Positions 20,351-30,828 of a stretch of 64,000 nucleotides of DNA are shown one piece after another (within the stretch, counting starts at the first letter, position 1; every line of letters starts with the position of its first letter). The notes under the pieces were generated by a model. That model saw only the letters and a list, made by a program, of their open reading frames with translations, had not been told where the DNA came from and searched no databases. The DNA is from Micromonospora haikouensis (GTDB lineage Bacteria > Actinomycetota > Actinomycetes > Mycobacteriales > Micromonosporaceae). The stretch spans positions 20,653-84,652 of the forward strand of contig NZ_FMCW01000010.1 in the NCBI RefSeq assembly GCF_900091595.1, in the 5' to 3' direction. The position numbers and the translations under genes were made by a program.

Positions 20351-20992
20351 ATGAGCAGCAGACCGGCGGCCGGCGGCGGACGCTGGGTCGAGGTGGCACC
20401 GGCCCGCGTCGACCGCTGGGTGGACGGCTTCGCCGACCGGCACGGCCCACCCACCGCGACGGCCCAGGAGTACGGCCTGCTGCTCACCGCCCCGGACGGG
20501 GCCACCGCCGCCCTGCACACCCCGCCGGGCGCGCCGCCCGGGGCCGACGTGCCCGGGTTCGTGGCCGCCGCCCGTGCGCCGCGCCGGATCGGCCTGCTGC
20601 TCGCCCGCAAGGGCGCGGTGGCCGTCGGTGTCGCCGAGGGGGAGAAGCTGGTCGTGTCGAAGGTGGACACCCGCTACGTGCAGGGCCGCACCGCCGCCGG
20701 CGGGTGGTCCCAGCAGCGGTTCGCCCGGCGGCGGGACAACCAGGCGAAGGCGGCCCTCGGCGACGCGGCCGAGCTGGCCGTCCGGCTGCTCCTGCCGGAG
20801 GCGGCCCACCTCGCCGCCGTGGTCTGCGGTGGCGACCGCCGGGCGGTGGACGGTGTGCTGGCCGACCGGCGGCTCGCCCCGCTCGCCGAGTTGCGCGCCG
20901 ACCGCCTCCTCGACGTCCCCGAGCCCCGCCTCGCGGTGCTGGTCGACGCGATCGCCGCCGCCCGCGCCGTCCGAATCCTGGTCCGGGGGTAA
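20351..20992 (+). CDS. acVLRF1-family peptidyl-tRNA hydrolase
   Basis: Actinobacterial relative of the Vms1/ANKZF1 release-factor-like proteins that cleave peptidyl-tRNA on stalled ribosomes. The protein has 213 residues. The signature GGWSQQRFARRRDNQ near residue 117 includes the catalytic glutamine region of the Vms1 group. The start at ATG 20351 is preferred over an upstream in-frame GTG. Its TAA stop lies inside a copy of the intergenic inverted repeat (20990-21040), so the repeat supplies the stop codon. Confidence 0.85.
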   Translation: MSSRPAAGGGRWVEVAPARVDRWVDGFADRHGPPTATAQEYGLLLTAPDGATAALHTPPGAPPGADVPGFVAAARAPRRIGLLLARKGAVAVGVAEGEKLVVSKVDTRYVQGRTAAGGWSQQRFARRRDNQAKAALGDAAELAVRLLLPEAAHLAAVVCGGDRRAVDGVLADRRLAPLAELRADRLLDVPEPRLAVLVDAIAAARAVRILVRG

Positions 20993-21040
20993 GGAAGGGC
21001 ACCTTGTTAACGCATTCTGCATAGGAAGGGGCCCCTGCAA
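20990..21040. repeat. Intergenic inverted-repeat family, copy B
   Basis: AAGGAAGGGCACCTTGTTAACGC is followed by a partly complementary second half (ATAGGAAGGGGCCCCTGC). This is the same family as 45633-45682. It lies between convergent genes, the place for a bidirectional terminator, and provides the TAA stop of the acVLRF1 gene. Confidence 0.65.
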
Positions 21041-21101
21041 TCACCCCGCGCCGGCTTCCCGCCCGGGCCGACGGGAACGGCCCGGGCGGGAAGCTCCGGG
21101 G

Positions 21102-22157
21102 TCAACCGGTGGTGCAGGAACGGATCTGCGGCCGGGCGCTGCTGTTGCCGTTCATCATCGTGGTGAAGCCGAACGTGTTGCCGCTGCCGTTGGACCGCAT
21201 CGTCATCACGTAGCCGGTGCTGTCCCAGCTGGCGGTGCCGTTCCAGGTGGTGCTGACGCGCTGCGGCGCGGTCACCGCCACGACCACCGTCCAGTTGCTG
21301 GCCCCCTGGACCGTCACCGAGGTGTTGTACCGGTCGCCCCAGACGTTGGGGAAGGTCGCCGTCGCGGTGCATCCGCCGCCGGGCGGCGGCGTGGTCGGGG
21401 AGCCGGTCGGCGGCGCGGTGGTCGGCGGCGGGGTGCCGTCGGGGGCCACCGCCCGGCCGGTGCTCGGGGAGATCATGCCGGGGCAGAGGCCGCGGCTGTT
21501 CAGGTTTGCCATGATCTGCGGGATCGCGTCGCGGGTGTTCTGGATGCCGTCGTGCATCAGGATGACCTGGCCGTCCTGGAGCCGGCTGGCGTTGGAGACG
21601 ATCTGGCTGACGCTGGCACCGTTCCAGTCCTGGGAGTCGACGTCCCAGATCACCTGGCGCAGGCCGAGCGAGGAGGCGACCGACTGGAGGGTCGAGTTGG
21701 TCTCCCCGTAGGGCGGGCGGAACAACTGCGGCCGTACGCCGGTCGCCGACTGGATCGCCGAGTTGGTCTGGGAGAGGTCCGACTGCATCTGGCTCTGGTT
21801 CATCGAGGTCATGTGGGCGTGGTTCCAACTGTGGTTGGCGACCCACATGCCGGCGTCGACCTGGGCCCGCGCGGCGGACGGATTGCCCTGCACGTTCTGC
21901 CCGACGTTGAACATGGTCGCCCGGACGTTGTTGGCCCGGAGCACGGACAGCAGGGCATTGGTGCTGCCCGTCGGCCCGTCGTCGAAGGTGAGGCCGACGT
22001 AGCCGTTGCAGGCTGCGGCGCTGGACGGGGTGGCGGCGACCGCGAGACCGGTCGCTGCCAGCGTCACGGCGGCGGTGGCGAGCACCGCCAGTCGGCGGGC
22101 GTGGCGCGCTGCTCGGGGTGGTGACGGGCGGCGGGGGCCGCTGATGCTGGCGAACAT
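21102..22157 (-). CDS. Secreted polysaccharide deacetylase with CBM2
   Basis: Carbohydrate esterase family 4 enzyme that removes acetyl groups from xylan, chitin or related polymers outside the cell. From ATG 22157 (GGGAGGA upstream) it has 351 residues. A signal peptide comes first (Arg-rich, then LAVLATAAVTLAATGLAVAA), followed by the NodB domain with TFDDGP, NHSWNH, RPPYGE and ILMHDG. A Pro/Thr linker and a C-terminal CBM2 (CTATATFPNVWGDRYN to the end) complete the protein. The promoter region carries paired repeats (22237-22302). The substrate is not decided by sequence; CBM2 suggests plant cell wall or chitin. Confidence 0.92.
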   Translation of the reverse strand: MFASISGPRRPSPPRAARHARRLAVLATAAVTLAATGLAVAATPSSAAACNGYVGLTFDDGPTGSTNALLSVLRANNVRATMFNVGQNVQGNPSAARAQVDAGMWVANHSWNHAHMTSMNQSQMQSDLSQTNSAIQSATGVRPQLFRPPYGETNSTLQSVASSLGLRQVIWDVDSQDWNGASVSQIVSNASRLQDGQVILMHDGIQNTRDAIPQIMANLNSRGLCPGMISPSTGRAVAPDGTPPPTTAPPTGSPTTPPPGGGCTATATFPNVWGDRYNTSVTVQGASNWTVVVAVTAPQRVSTTWNGTASWDSTGYVMTMRSNGSGNTFGFTTMMNGNSSARPQIRSCTTG

Positions 22158-22236
22158 GCGCAGGTCCTCCCGGGGGCGGTGACGTTCGACGATGCCCGAC
22201 ATCAATAGGTGTAGATGGATGCCGTGGTGGCACGGA

Positions 22237-22302
22237 GTATTGCAGCGGCATTTCGAACGGGTCAACGAATTCCGGAAGTTTTCGGAAACTTTTCGAACGG
22301 GT
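22237..22302 (-). promoter_or_regulatory. Promoter and repeat-type operator of the polysaccharide deacetylase
   Basis: On the minus strand TTGACC (22260-22265), a 17-base spacer and CAATAC (22237-22242) form a good sigma-70-like promoter. The direct repeat TTTCGAACGGGT occurs at 22251-22262 and again at 22291-22302, exactly 40 bp apart, the first overlapping the -35 box. Between them two similar boxes, CGGAAGTTTTCG (22273-22284) and CGGAAACTTTTCG (22283-22295), recall the GAAA-N-TTTC operators of LacI-type xylan/sugar repressors. Regulator identity is inferred. Confidence 0.5.
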
Positions 22303-22384
22303 GGCCCGGAGGGGAGCTCGACCCGGCCGGCGACGGCCGTCGGCCGGGTCGGGCTCCGCTGCGCTGGCTCGCCGGGTACGAGGG

Positions 22385-23302
22385 TCAGGCGCCGCCGCCG
22401 AAGGTGTCGCACTGCTTCGGGTCGCCGGTCTCGTACCCCTTGGTGAACCACTGCCGGCGCTGCTCGGAGGTGCCGTGGGTGAACTCGTCCGGGTTGACGG
22501 GGCGTCCCGAGCGCTGCTGGATGGCGTCGTCGCCGATCTTCTCGGCGGTGTCGATGGCCTGCTGGATGTCCTGCTCCGAGATGCTCTTGAAGATCTTCTG
22601 GCCCTGCTCGTCGGCGGTGCCGGTGGCGTTGCGCGCCCAGGCCCCGGCGTAGCAGTCGGCCTGGAGTTCCAGCTTCACCGACAGGGCGTTGGCGTTGGCC
22701 GGGTCGCGCTGCTGCTGGCGGCGCATCTGCGCCTCGGTGCCGAGCAGGTCCTGCACGTGGTGGCCGTACTCGTGGGCCAGCACGTACGGCTGGGCGAACT
22801 CGCCCTTGGCCCCGAGCTGGTCGGCGAGCAGGTTGTAGAAGGTCAGGTCGATGTAGACCAGGTCGTCGGCCGGGCAGTAGAACGGGCCGACGCCCGAGTC
22901 GGCCTGGCCGCAGGCGGTGTTGACGCCCTGGCTGAAGAAGACGGTCTTCGACGGCTGGTACTGCTCGCCGAAGGTCTCCGGCAGGGCGGTGCGCCAGTAC
23001 GCCTGGATCGAGTTGACGTAGAGGGTGTTACGGCAGTCGAGCTGCTTGAGGGCGTCGTCGGCGGAGCACTTCTGCTCCAGCGAGGTGTTGTCGCCCTGCC
23101 CGGACCCGTCGCCGTCGAAGGCCGCGTTCAGGCCGAAGCCGCCGCCGACCAGGGCGACCAGCACGGCGACGATGATGCCGACGATGCCGCCGCGTCCCCC
23201 GCCGATCGGGATCGGGATCCCGCCCAGGCCGCCGCCTCCGCCGGACCCCCGCCGGTCGTCCACCTGGCTGGTGTCGATCCGCGCGTTCTCGTTCAGCTCC
23301 AT
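22385..23302 (-). CDS. Neutral zinc metallopeptidase (YpfJ/KPN_02809 family)
   Basis: Membrane-anchored zinc peptidase-like protein of 305 residues. The N-terminus is a Gly-rich cytoplasmic stretch, followed by one membrane helix (GIVGIIVAVLVALVGGGFGL, about 45-62). The outer domain carries the zinc motif HEYGHH and a third acidic ligand region (KLELQADCYAGAWA). ATG 23302 is chosen because it begins MELNENARID, typical of the family; a much longer open frame upstream is a shadow of the ABC-F gene. The substrate is unknown. Confidence 0.88.
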   Translation of the reverse strand: MELNENARIDTSQVDDRRGSGGGGGLGGIPIPIGGGRGGIVGIIVAVLVALVGGGFGLNAAFDGDGSGQGDNTSLEQKCSADDALKQLDCRNTLYVNSIQAYWRTALPETFGEQYQPSKTVFFSQGVNTACGQADSGVGPFYCPADDLVYIDLTFYNLLADQLGAKGEFAQPYVLAHEYGHHVQDLLGTEAQMRRQQQRDPANANALSVKLELQADCYAGAWARNATGTADEQGQKIFKSISEQDIQQAIDTAEKIGDDAIQQRSGRPVNPDEFTHGTSEQRRQWFTKGYETGDPKQCDTFGGGA

Positions 23303-23423
23303 GTTGACCCCGATCACCGATTCGTCACGTGTGGTGGTTGCGGTGCCGGACCGGGTCCGGACGACGCCTCCGTACCCGATGATCTTGATCGGTAATCCGG
23401 GCGGCGCGCATCGGGCGGCCCGG

Positions 23424-23456
23424 TACACTTGCCCCGTGCTGCGCTGCGAAGGCTGA
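23424..23456 (+). promoter_or_regulatory. Possible leaderless six-codon ORF ahead of the ABC-F gene
   Basis: TACACT (23424-23429) fits a -10 element and is followed six bases later by GTG 23436, opening VLRCEG then TGA (23454-23456). The ABC-F gene starts 90 bases further on. A short translated leader is a known way of controlling ABC-F resistance genes, but here the evidence is only positional. Confidence 0.3.
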
Positions 23457-23545
23457 ACCGCCCCGCGCCGACGGGAACATCGACCCGCCGGCGCTTTCGC
23501 GTGCCCTGAGTCAGCCCTTCCAGACCCCGAGAGCGAGTCCCCGAC

Positions 23546-25150
<1,605 letters not shown>

Positions 25151-25310
25151 CCGGCCGGCGGGTCCCGGCGACCGCCCCGGGAGCGCGGACCGCAGCCCCC
25201 GGACGGCGACCGCTCCGGGAGGGGGCCGCCGGAGCTGCGGGCGAAATGGGAATTTCCGCGCCTTTTGCGGTGGGCCGTCACTCTCTGCACCGTGCGTGCC
25301 CTCGGCGCGC

Positions 25311-25913
25311 TCAGCCGAGGATGCCGCCCAGCCGGGTGAGGACCCCGGAGGTGACCAGGATCAGCGCGCCGATCGCGACGAAGACGACGGGGACCAGCCA
25401 GTGGCCGACCCGGCCGACCCACCGGACCACGGCCGGGTGGCCGCCGAGGCCGGCGGCGACGGCGCACCAGAGGCCGACCAGCGCCGCGAACACCACCAGC
25501 CAGACCAGGGCGTCGGCCGGGGCGAGGGAGCGGAACACCGGCACGTAGACGGCGATGTTGTCGGCGCCGTTGGCGACGGTCACCCCGGCCACACCGAGCA
25601 GCCCGCCCACCACGGCGGGCGGCCCGTCGTCGTCCGAGCGGGCCAGCAGGGCGCGCACGCCGAGCGCGATCGGGAGCAGGCCGAGCAGCCCGGTCCACGG
25701 ATCGGGCACCACGAGCAGCCCGGCGGCGGCGACCGCGGCGGCGGCGACCAGGGCGCCGATGCCCAGGTACTGCCCGGCGACGATGTGCCCGGGGCGGGGT
25801 CGGCCGGTGCTCCGGGCGGCCACGAACAGCACGGTCAGCACCACGACGTCGTCGATGTTGGTGGCGGCGAACACCAGCGCCGCGCCGGCGGCGGTCGCGA
25901 TCAGGTCGGTCAC
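25311..25913 (-). CDS. CadD-family cation (cadmium) exporter-like protein
   Basis: A 200-residue membrane protein with about six hydrophobic segments. The start GAALVFAATNIDDVVVLTVLF and the central GVTVANGADNIAVYVPVF are the two matching Asn/Asp motifs of the CadD cadmium resistance family (LysE superfamily). The ion exported is not decided by sequence. It is convergent with the ABC-F gene and divergent from the small HTH gene. Confidence 0.85.
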   Translation of the reverse strand: MTDLIATAAGAALVFAATNIDDVVVLTVLFVAARSTGRPRPGHIVAGQYLGIGALVAAAAVAAAGLLVVPDPWTGLLGLLPIALGVRALLARSDDDGPPAVVGGLLGVAGVTVANGADNIAVYVPVFRSLAPADALVWLVVFAALVGLWCAVAAGLGGHPAVVRWVGRVGHWLVPVVFVAIGALILVTSGVLTRLGGILG

Positions 25914-26117
25914 GCCAGGCAGGGTACGGCCGCCGCGCCCGCCGCCCCGGCCCGCCCGAACGGGGTACGGCGACCGGCCGACGTCACCCTATCGGGTAGC
26001 TGACAATGCATAGCGTGTCGGTTGGCGAATAGTTGATATCTGGCGCATGATCGTTCGAGGCGGTCTAATAGGTGGGACCGTATCCGAACCGCACAGTCTG
26101 GGACGTGAGGAATCAGC

Positions 26118-26345
26118 ATGGCAGCCACTGGCACAGCCACCAGCACTGAGAAGGGTCGCCGGATCGTCGGAGCCGAGCGTCAGACGCTCGCCAAGGACCT
26201 CGTAAAGCGGTACACCGGCGGAGAGAGCATCCGGGCGCTCGCGGCCTCCACCGGCCGTTCCTACGGGTTCATCCACCGGGTGCTCACCGAGTCCGGCGTG
26301 CAGCTGCGTCAGCGCGGCGGCGCGCGGCGCCGCAAGAAGGCGTGA
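26118..26345 (+). CDS. Small helix-turn-helix DNA-binding protein
   Basis: A 75-residue basic protein with a helix-turn-helix (LAKDLVKRYTGGESIRALAA followed by STGRSYGFIHRVLTESGVQLR) and a very basic tail (RQRGGARRRKKA). GAGGAA lies just before the ATG. Such short, highly conserved HTH proteins are widespread in actinobacteria, and one occurs next to the equivalent ABC-F gene in mycobacteria. A nucleoid or regulatory role is inferred. Its 204-base upstream region is notably AT-richer than its surroundings, consistent with a strong promoter. Confidence 0.85.
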   Translation: MAATGTATSTEKGRRIVGAERQTLAKDLVKRYTGGESIRALAASTGRSYGFIHRVLTESGVQLRQRGGARRRKKA

Positions 26346-26391
26346 CCCGCCCACCGACGTCGTCCATCAGCGCCGTCCCCCGGGCCGCCCG

Positions 26392-27159
26392 GTGACCCCT
26401 GGCGCGGTCGGGGTACGACTCGACTGCGACGGGCCGGTGGCGACGGTGACGTTGTGCCGGCCCGACGTGCTCAACGCGCAGACCCCGGCGATGTGGCGCG
26501 CGATGAGCGACTTCTCCCGTGACCTGCCCGGCGACGTGCGCGTCGTCGTGGTGCGCGGCGAGGGGCGGGCCTTCTCCGCCGGCCTCGACCTGTCGGTGGC
26601 CGGCGCGTCCGGCCCCGGCTCGTTCGCCGAGCTGGCGACCCTGCCCGAGCAGGAGTGCGCCGACCGGATCGCCGACTTCCAGGCCGGCTTCACCTGGCTG
26701 CACCGGCCCGACGTGGTGTCGGTGGCCGCCGTGCAGGGCCACGCCATCGGCGCCGGCTTCCAGCTCGCGCTCGCCTGCGACCTGCGGGTGCTGGCGACCG
26801 ACGCCAAGCTCTCCATGGCCGAGGTGACCCTCGGCCTGGTTCCCGACCTGGCCGGCACGAAGCGCCTCGTCGAGCTGGTCGGCTATGCCCGCGCCCTGGA
26901 GATCTGCGCCACCGGCCGGCGGATGGACGCCGCCGAGGCCGACCGGCTGGGCCTGGCCACCCTGGTGGTGCCCAACGCCGAGCTGGACGCCACGGTGCGC
27001 GACCTGACCGCGGGGCTGCTCGCCCACCCCCGGGACGCGGTGGTGGAGATCAAGGCGCTGCTCGCCGGTGCCGCCGGCCGGTCCCACGCCGAGCAGCAGC
27101 GGGCCGAGCGCGAGGCGCAGACCCGCCGGCTCCGTGACCTCGCCGGCCGGGGCGAATAG
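26392..27159 (+). CDS. Enoyl-CoA hydratase/isomerase family protein
   Basis: Crotonase-fold enzyme of 255 residues. The two oxyanion-hole segments are AFSAGLDLS (about 62-70) and GHAIGAGFQLALACDLRV (about 119-136), and the catalytic glutamate region is KLSMAEVTLGLVPDLAGTKRL. It probably hydrates an enoyl-CoA in fatty acid breakdown, though family members vary. It starts with GTG 46 bases after the HTH gene. A crotonase gene also occurs in the same neighbourhood in mycobacteria (echA12). Confidence 0.9.
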   Translation: MTPGAVGVRLDCDGPVATVTLCRPDVLNAQTPAMWRAMSDFSRDLPGDVRVVVVRGEGRAFSAGLDLSVAGASGPGSFAELATLPEQECADRIADFQAGFTWLHRPDVVSVAAVQGHAIGAGFQLALACDLRVLATDAKLSMAEVTLGLVPDLAGTKRLVELVGYARALEICATGRRMDAAEADRLGLATLVVPNAELDATVRDLTAGLLAHPRDAVVEIKALLAGAAGRSHAEQQRAEREAQTRRLRDLAGRGE

Positions 27160-27356
27160 CCGGCCCCTCAGCAGAGCGCACCAACCGGACCCTCGGCAGG
27201 GGGGACAGCCGGACCGTCGGCCAGCGGGCCGGCCCACCACCCGGTGGGAAGAACGGTAAGGACTTTCCGGGAAGAACCGGCTTACGGCCAAGGTTGTCGT
27301 AGCCGTCGGGACAATCGACCTGACGGCACGAGCCGACCACGACCCGGAGGTGACGC

Positions 27357-29339
27357 GTGATGTCCGACGGTGGCATGGCCGGCTGGAGCATGATCCGGTC
27401 GATGCGCAACCAGGACGAGGTCTCCGCCCACCGGCTCAGCCGCGGCACCGCCCGGCGGATCGTCGAGTTCGCCCGGCCCTACCGCCGCGACATCGTCGTC
27501 TTCCTGGTCACGGTGGTGATCGCCGCGGTGATCGGCGTGGCCACCCCCGTGCTCGCCGGCGACGTGATCAACGCGATCAGCCGGGGCGGCGCGGAGGCCG
27601 GGTCGACCGTGGTCCGCCTCGCCCTGGTCATCGCCGTCCTCGCCGTCGCCGACGCGCTGTTCTCGCTGGTCCAGCGGTGGTATTCGGCGCGCATCGGCGA
27701 GGGCATCATCCTCGACCTGCGCACCCGGGTCTACGACCACGTGCAGCGGATGCCGTTGCAGTTCTTCACCCGCACCCAGACGGGCGCGCTGGTCAGCCGG
27801 CTCAACAACGACGTGATGGGCGCCCAGCGGGCGTTCACCTCCACCCTGTCCGGGGTGGTCAGCAACGTCATCCAGCTCGTGCTCACCGCCGGGGTGATGC
27901 TCACCCTCTCCTGGCAGATCACCGTGCTGTCGCTGGTCATGCTGCCGATCTTCATCGTCCCGGCCCGCCGGGTCGGCCGGCGGCTGGCCGACATCACCCG
28001 CGAGTCGTACAACCTCAACGCCAACATGAACGCCACGATGACCGAGCGGTTCGGGGTCGCCGGGGCGCTGCTGGTCAAGCTGTTCGGCGCGCCCGAGGTG
28101 GAGGCGCGCCGGTTCGCCGGCCGGGCCGAGCGGGTCCGCGACATCGGCATCCAGTCCGCGATGTACTCGCGGACGTTCTTCGTGGCGATGCTGCTGGTCG
28201 CGTCCCTGGCCCAGGCGCTGACCTACGGCCTCGGCGGCTGGCTCGCGGTCACCGGCAGCGTCAGCGCCGGCACCGTGGTCACCCTCGCCCTGCTGCTCAC
28301 CCGGCTGTACGGCCCGCTGACCGCGCTGTCCAACGTCCGGGTGGACGTGATGAGCGCGCTGGTCTCCTTCGACCGGGTCTTCGAGGTGCTCGACCTGCGT
28401 CCCGGCATCGCGGAGAAGCCGGACGCCGTCGCCGTGCCGCGCGGCAACGGCCGGGTGGAGTTCCGCGACGTGCGGTTCCGCTACCCCGCCGCCGCCGAGG
28501 TGTCCCTCGCCTCGCTGGAGGAGGTCACCACCCTCGACCGCACCGTCAACGAGCCGGTGCTGCGGGGCGTCTCGTTCGCCGTCGAGCCGGGGCAGATGAT
28601 CGCCCTGGTCGGCCCGTCCGGGGCGGGCAAGTCCACCCTGTCCATGCTGATCCCCCGGGTCTACGACGTCACCGACGGCCAGGTGCTCGTCGGCGGCGTC
28701 GACGTGCGCGACGCCACGCTCGCCTCCCTGCGCGACGAGATCGGTGTGGTCACCCAGGACTCCCACCTGTTCCACGAGACGATCGCCGAGAACCTGCGCT
28801 ACGCCAAGCCGGACGCCACCGACGACGAGATCTGGGCGGCCCTCGCCGGCGCGCAGGTCGCCGACCTGGTGCGGTCCCTGCCCGACGGGCTCGACACGAC
28901 CGTCGGCGAGCGGGGCTACCGCTTCTCCGGCGGGGAGAAGCAGCGCATCGCGATCGCCCGGCTGCTGCTGAAGGCCCCGTCGATCGTGATCCTCGACGAG
29001 GCGACCGCGCACCTGGACTCGGAGAGCGAGGCGGCGGTGCAGCGGGCCCTGGCGGTGGCGCTGACGGGGCGTACGGCGCTGGTCATCGCGCACCGGCTCT
29101 CCACGGTCCGCGACGCCGACCAGATCCTCGTCCTCGACGAGGGGCGGATCGTCGAGCGGGGCCGGCACGAGGAGCTGGTCGCCGTGGGCGGCCTCTACGC
29201 CGAGCTGTACCGCGCCCAGTTCGCGGTGGCCGACTCGCCCACCCCGTACGTGGACGCGACGGGCCCCGAGACCGTGATCACCATGCCGATGGCCACCTAC
29301 GTCGCCGACGAGGCGATGCCCCCGGCCGCCGCGAACTGA
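27357..29339 (+). CDS. ABC exporter, fused membrane and ATPase domains
   Basis: A 660-residue half-transporter of the multidrug/lipid exporter type. Six membrane segments (about residues 45-325, starting YRRDIVVFLVTVVIAAVIGV) precede the nucleotide-binding domain with GPSGAGKST (about 420), VTQDSHLFHETIAENLRYA, SGGEKQRIAIARLLL and IVILDEATAHLDSES. GGAGGTGA precedes the adjacent GTG/ATG start. The cargo is unknown. It likely works as a homodimer since no partner half is adjacent. Confidence 0.92.
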   Translation: MMSDGGMAGWSMIRSMRNQDEVSAHRLSRGTARRIVEFARPYRRDIVVFLVTVVIAAVIGVATPVLAGDVINAISRGGAEAGSTVVRLALVIAVLAVADALFSLVQRWYSARIGEGIILDLRTRVYDHVQRMPLQFFTRTQTGALVSRLNNDVMGAQRAFTSTLSGVVSNVIQLVLTAGVMLTLSWQITVLSLVMLPIFIVPARRVGRRLADITRESYNLNANMNATMTERFGVAGALLVKLFGAPEVEARRFAGRAERVRDIGIQSAMYSRTFFVAMLLVASLAQALTYGLGGWLAVTGSVSAGTVVTLALLLTRLYGPLTALSNVRVDVMSALVSFDRVFEVLDLRPGIAEKPDAVAVPRGNGRVEFRDVRFRYPAAAEVSLASLEEVTTLDRTVNEPVLRGVSFAVEPGQMIALVGPSGAGKSTLSMLIPRVYDVTDGQVLVGGVDVRDATLASLRDEIGVVTQDSHLFHETIAENLRYAKPDATDDEIWAALAGAQVADLVRSLPDGLDTTVGERGYRFSGGEKQRIAIARLLLKAPSIVILDEATAHLDSESEAAVQRALAVALTGRTALVIAHRLSTVRDADQILVLDEGRIVERGRHEELVAVGGLYAELYRAQFAVADSPTPYVDATGPETVITMPMATYVADEAMPPAAAN

Positions 29340-29368
29340 CCCCGGTGGCCGGCGTGCCCACCCGCCGG

Positions 29369-30016
29369 TCAGGCCGGCGCGGCGGTGGCGGCGCGCAGCT
29401 CGCCGAACGCCGCGCCCAGCGTCTCGGCGGTGAAGTGGGCGTTGAGCCCGCTCGGGTTGGGCAGCACCCACAGCCGGGCGTCGCCGAGCAGCTCCGGCTG
29501 CGGCCCGAAGGCCGCCTTCGGCCGGCCGAACCCGATCCGGTACGCGGTCACCCCGACCACCGCCACCCACGCCGGCCGGTGCCGGCGCACCTTCGCCGTC
29601 AGGATCCGCGCGCCTTCGACCAGTTCGTCCGCGGTCAGCTCGTCGGCCCGGGCGCTGGCCCGTGCCACCATGTTGGTGATGCCCAGCCCATACCCGGGCA
29701 GCGCGTCCTGCTCGCTCGGGTGCAGCTGGCGGGGGGTGAAGCCGCCCCGGTGCAGGGCCGGCCAGAACCGGTTGCCCGGCCGGGCGAAGTGCCACCCGGT
29801 GGCCGCCGACCACAGCCCCGGGTTGATGCCGACGAAGAGCACGGTCAGCCCCGGCCCGATGACGTCCGGGATGGTGCGCTCCGCCGCCGCGGCCAGCTCC
29901 TCGCGCGTCGGCCGGCGACGCTCCGGCCCGCCGGTCACCCCTGCCGGCCCGCCGGTCAGCCCAGCTCGTGTGTCGAGGCGGTCCGCCGCGCCGGGACCAC
30001 CCGTCGGGGCGGCCAT
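29369..30016 (-). CDS. mug: G/U mismatch-specific DNA glycosylase
   Basis: Removes uracil or modified bases opposite guanine. The 215-residue protein carries the Mug/TDG motif FVGINPGLWSAATGWHFARPGNRFW near residue 62 and the second motif VLPNPSGLNAHF near the end. The ATG at 30016 overlaps the TGA of the upstream SDR gene, so the two are coupled. The first ~35 residues are a Gly/Pro-rich extension. Confidence 0.93.
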   Translation of the reverse strand: MAAPTGGPGAADRLDTRAGLTGGPAGVTGGPERRRPTREELAAAAERTIPDVIGPGLTVLFVGINPGLWSAATGWHFARPGNRFWPALHRGGFTPRQLHPSEQDALPGYGLGITNMVARASARADELTADELVEGARILTAKVRRHRPAWVAVVGVTAYRIGFGRPKAAFGPQPELLGDARLWVLPNPSGLNAHFTAETLGAAFGELRAATAAPA

Positions 30017-30777
30017 CACAGGCCGCGCAGCGCGCCGCCGTCGACCGGGAGGGTGATCCCGGTCAGGTAGCCGGCGGCGGGGGAGAGGACGAACGCGGCG
30101 ACCCGGCCGAACTCGGCGGGCTCGCCGATGCGGCGCAGCGGGATGCCCGCCTCGGCCTCGGCCCGGGCCCGCTCGGCGTCCCCGGAGGCGGCCAGGAGCT
30201 GCCGGTTGCGGTCGGTCATGATCCGCCCCGGGAGCAGCCCGAGCACGCGCACGCCGCGCGGGCCGTACTCGTCGGCCATGTCCTTGGCCACCCCGGCCAG
30301 GCCGGGGCGCAGCCCGTTGGAGATGCCCAGCCCGGCCAGCGGGGCGCGGGCCGAGGTGGACAGGACCAGCCCGATCGCGCCGCCGTCGGTCAGCGCCTCG
30401 GCGACCGTGCGGGCGGTGCGGACGGTGCCGAGGAAGACGGTCTCGAAGGACTCGCGCCACTGCGCGTCGGTCGTACCCGCCGCGGTGCCCGGCGGCGGCC
30501 CGCCGACGGAGACCAGCGCGCCGTCGAGCCGGCCGAACTGCTCCCGGGCGGCGGCGACCAGCCGCTGCGGGGTGGCCGGGTCGCTCAGGTCGCCGGCCAG
30601 CCCGATCGCCCGCTCGGGGCCGCCGAGCCGCCGTACCGCCTCCGCCACCTGCTCGGGGGCCCGGGCGGAGACGACCACCCGCGCCCCGTCGGCGACGAGG
30701 CACTCGGCGGTGGCGAAGCCCAACCCCCGGGAGGCCCCAGTCAGCACGTACACCCGGTCGGTGAGTCCCAGATCCAT
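30016..30777 (-). CDS. Atypical short-chain dehydrogenase/reductase
   Basis: A 253-residue SDR fold protein. The nucleotide motif TGASRGLGFATA is intact near residue 13 and the C-terminal LTGITLPVDGGALRGL is typical. At the active site the Ser (LSTSARAPL) is followed by GLGISNGLRPGL where YxxSK is expected: I read Leu for the catalytic Tyr and Asn for the Lys. It may therefore be a non-canonical SDR. ATG 30777 is preferred (AGGA upstream) over 30813. It is coupled to mug. Confidence 0.85.
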   Translation of the reverse strand: MDLGLTDRVYVLTGASRGLGFATAECLVADGARVVVSARAPEQVAEAVRRLGGPERAIGLAGDLSDPATPQRLVAAAREQFGRLDGALVSVGGPPPGTAAGTTDAQWRESFETVFLGTVRTARTVAEALTDGGAIGLVLSTSARAPLAGLGISNGLRPGLAGVAKDMADEYGPRGVRVLGLLPGRIMTDRNRQLLAASGDAERARAEAEAGIPLRRIGEPAEFGRVAAFVLSPAAGYLTGITLPVDGGALRGL

Positions 30778-30828
30778 GCGCCGATCCTGCCGTACGCCGG
30801 TGGGGGCGGCCACTCGCGGGCCGGGCGG

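Noticed and set aside
27282..29813. A long open frame antisense to the ABC exporter
   Set aside because: It runs opposite a clear ABC transporter with intact motifs; its product is low-complexity His/Gly/Gln/Asp-rich text typical of antisense frames in high-GC DNA.
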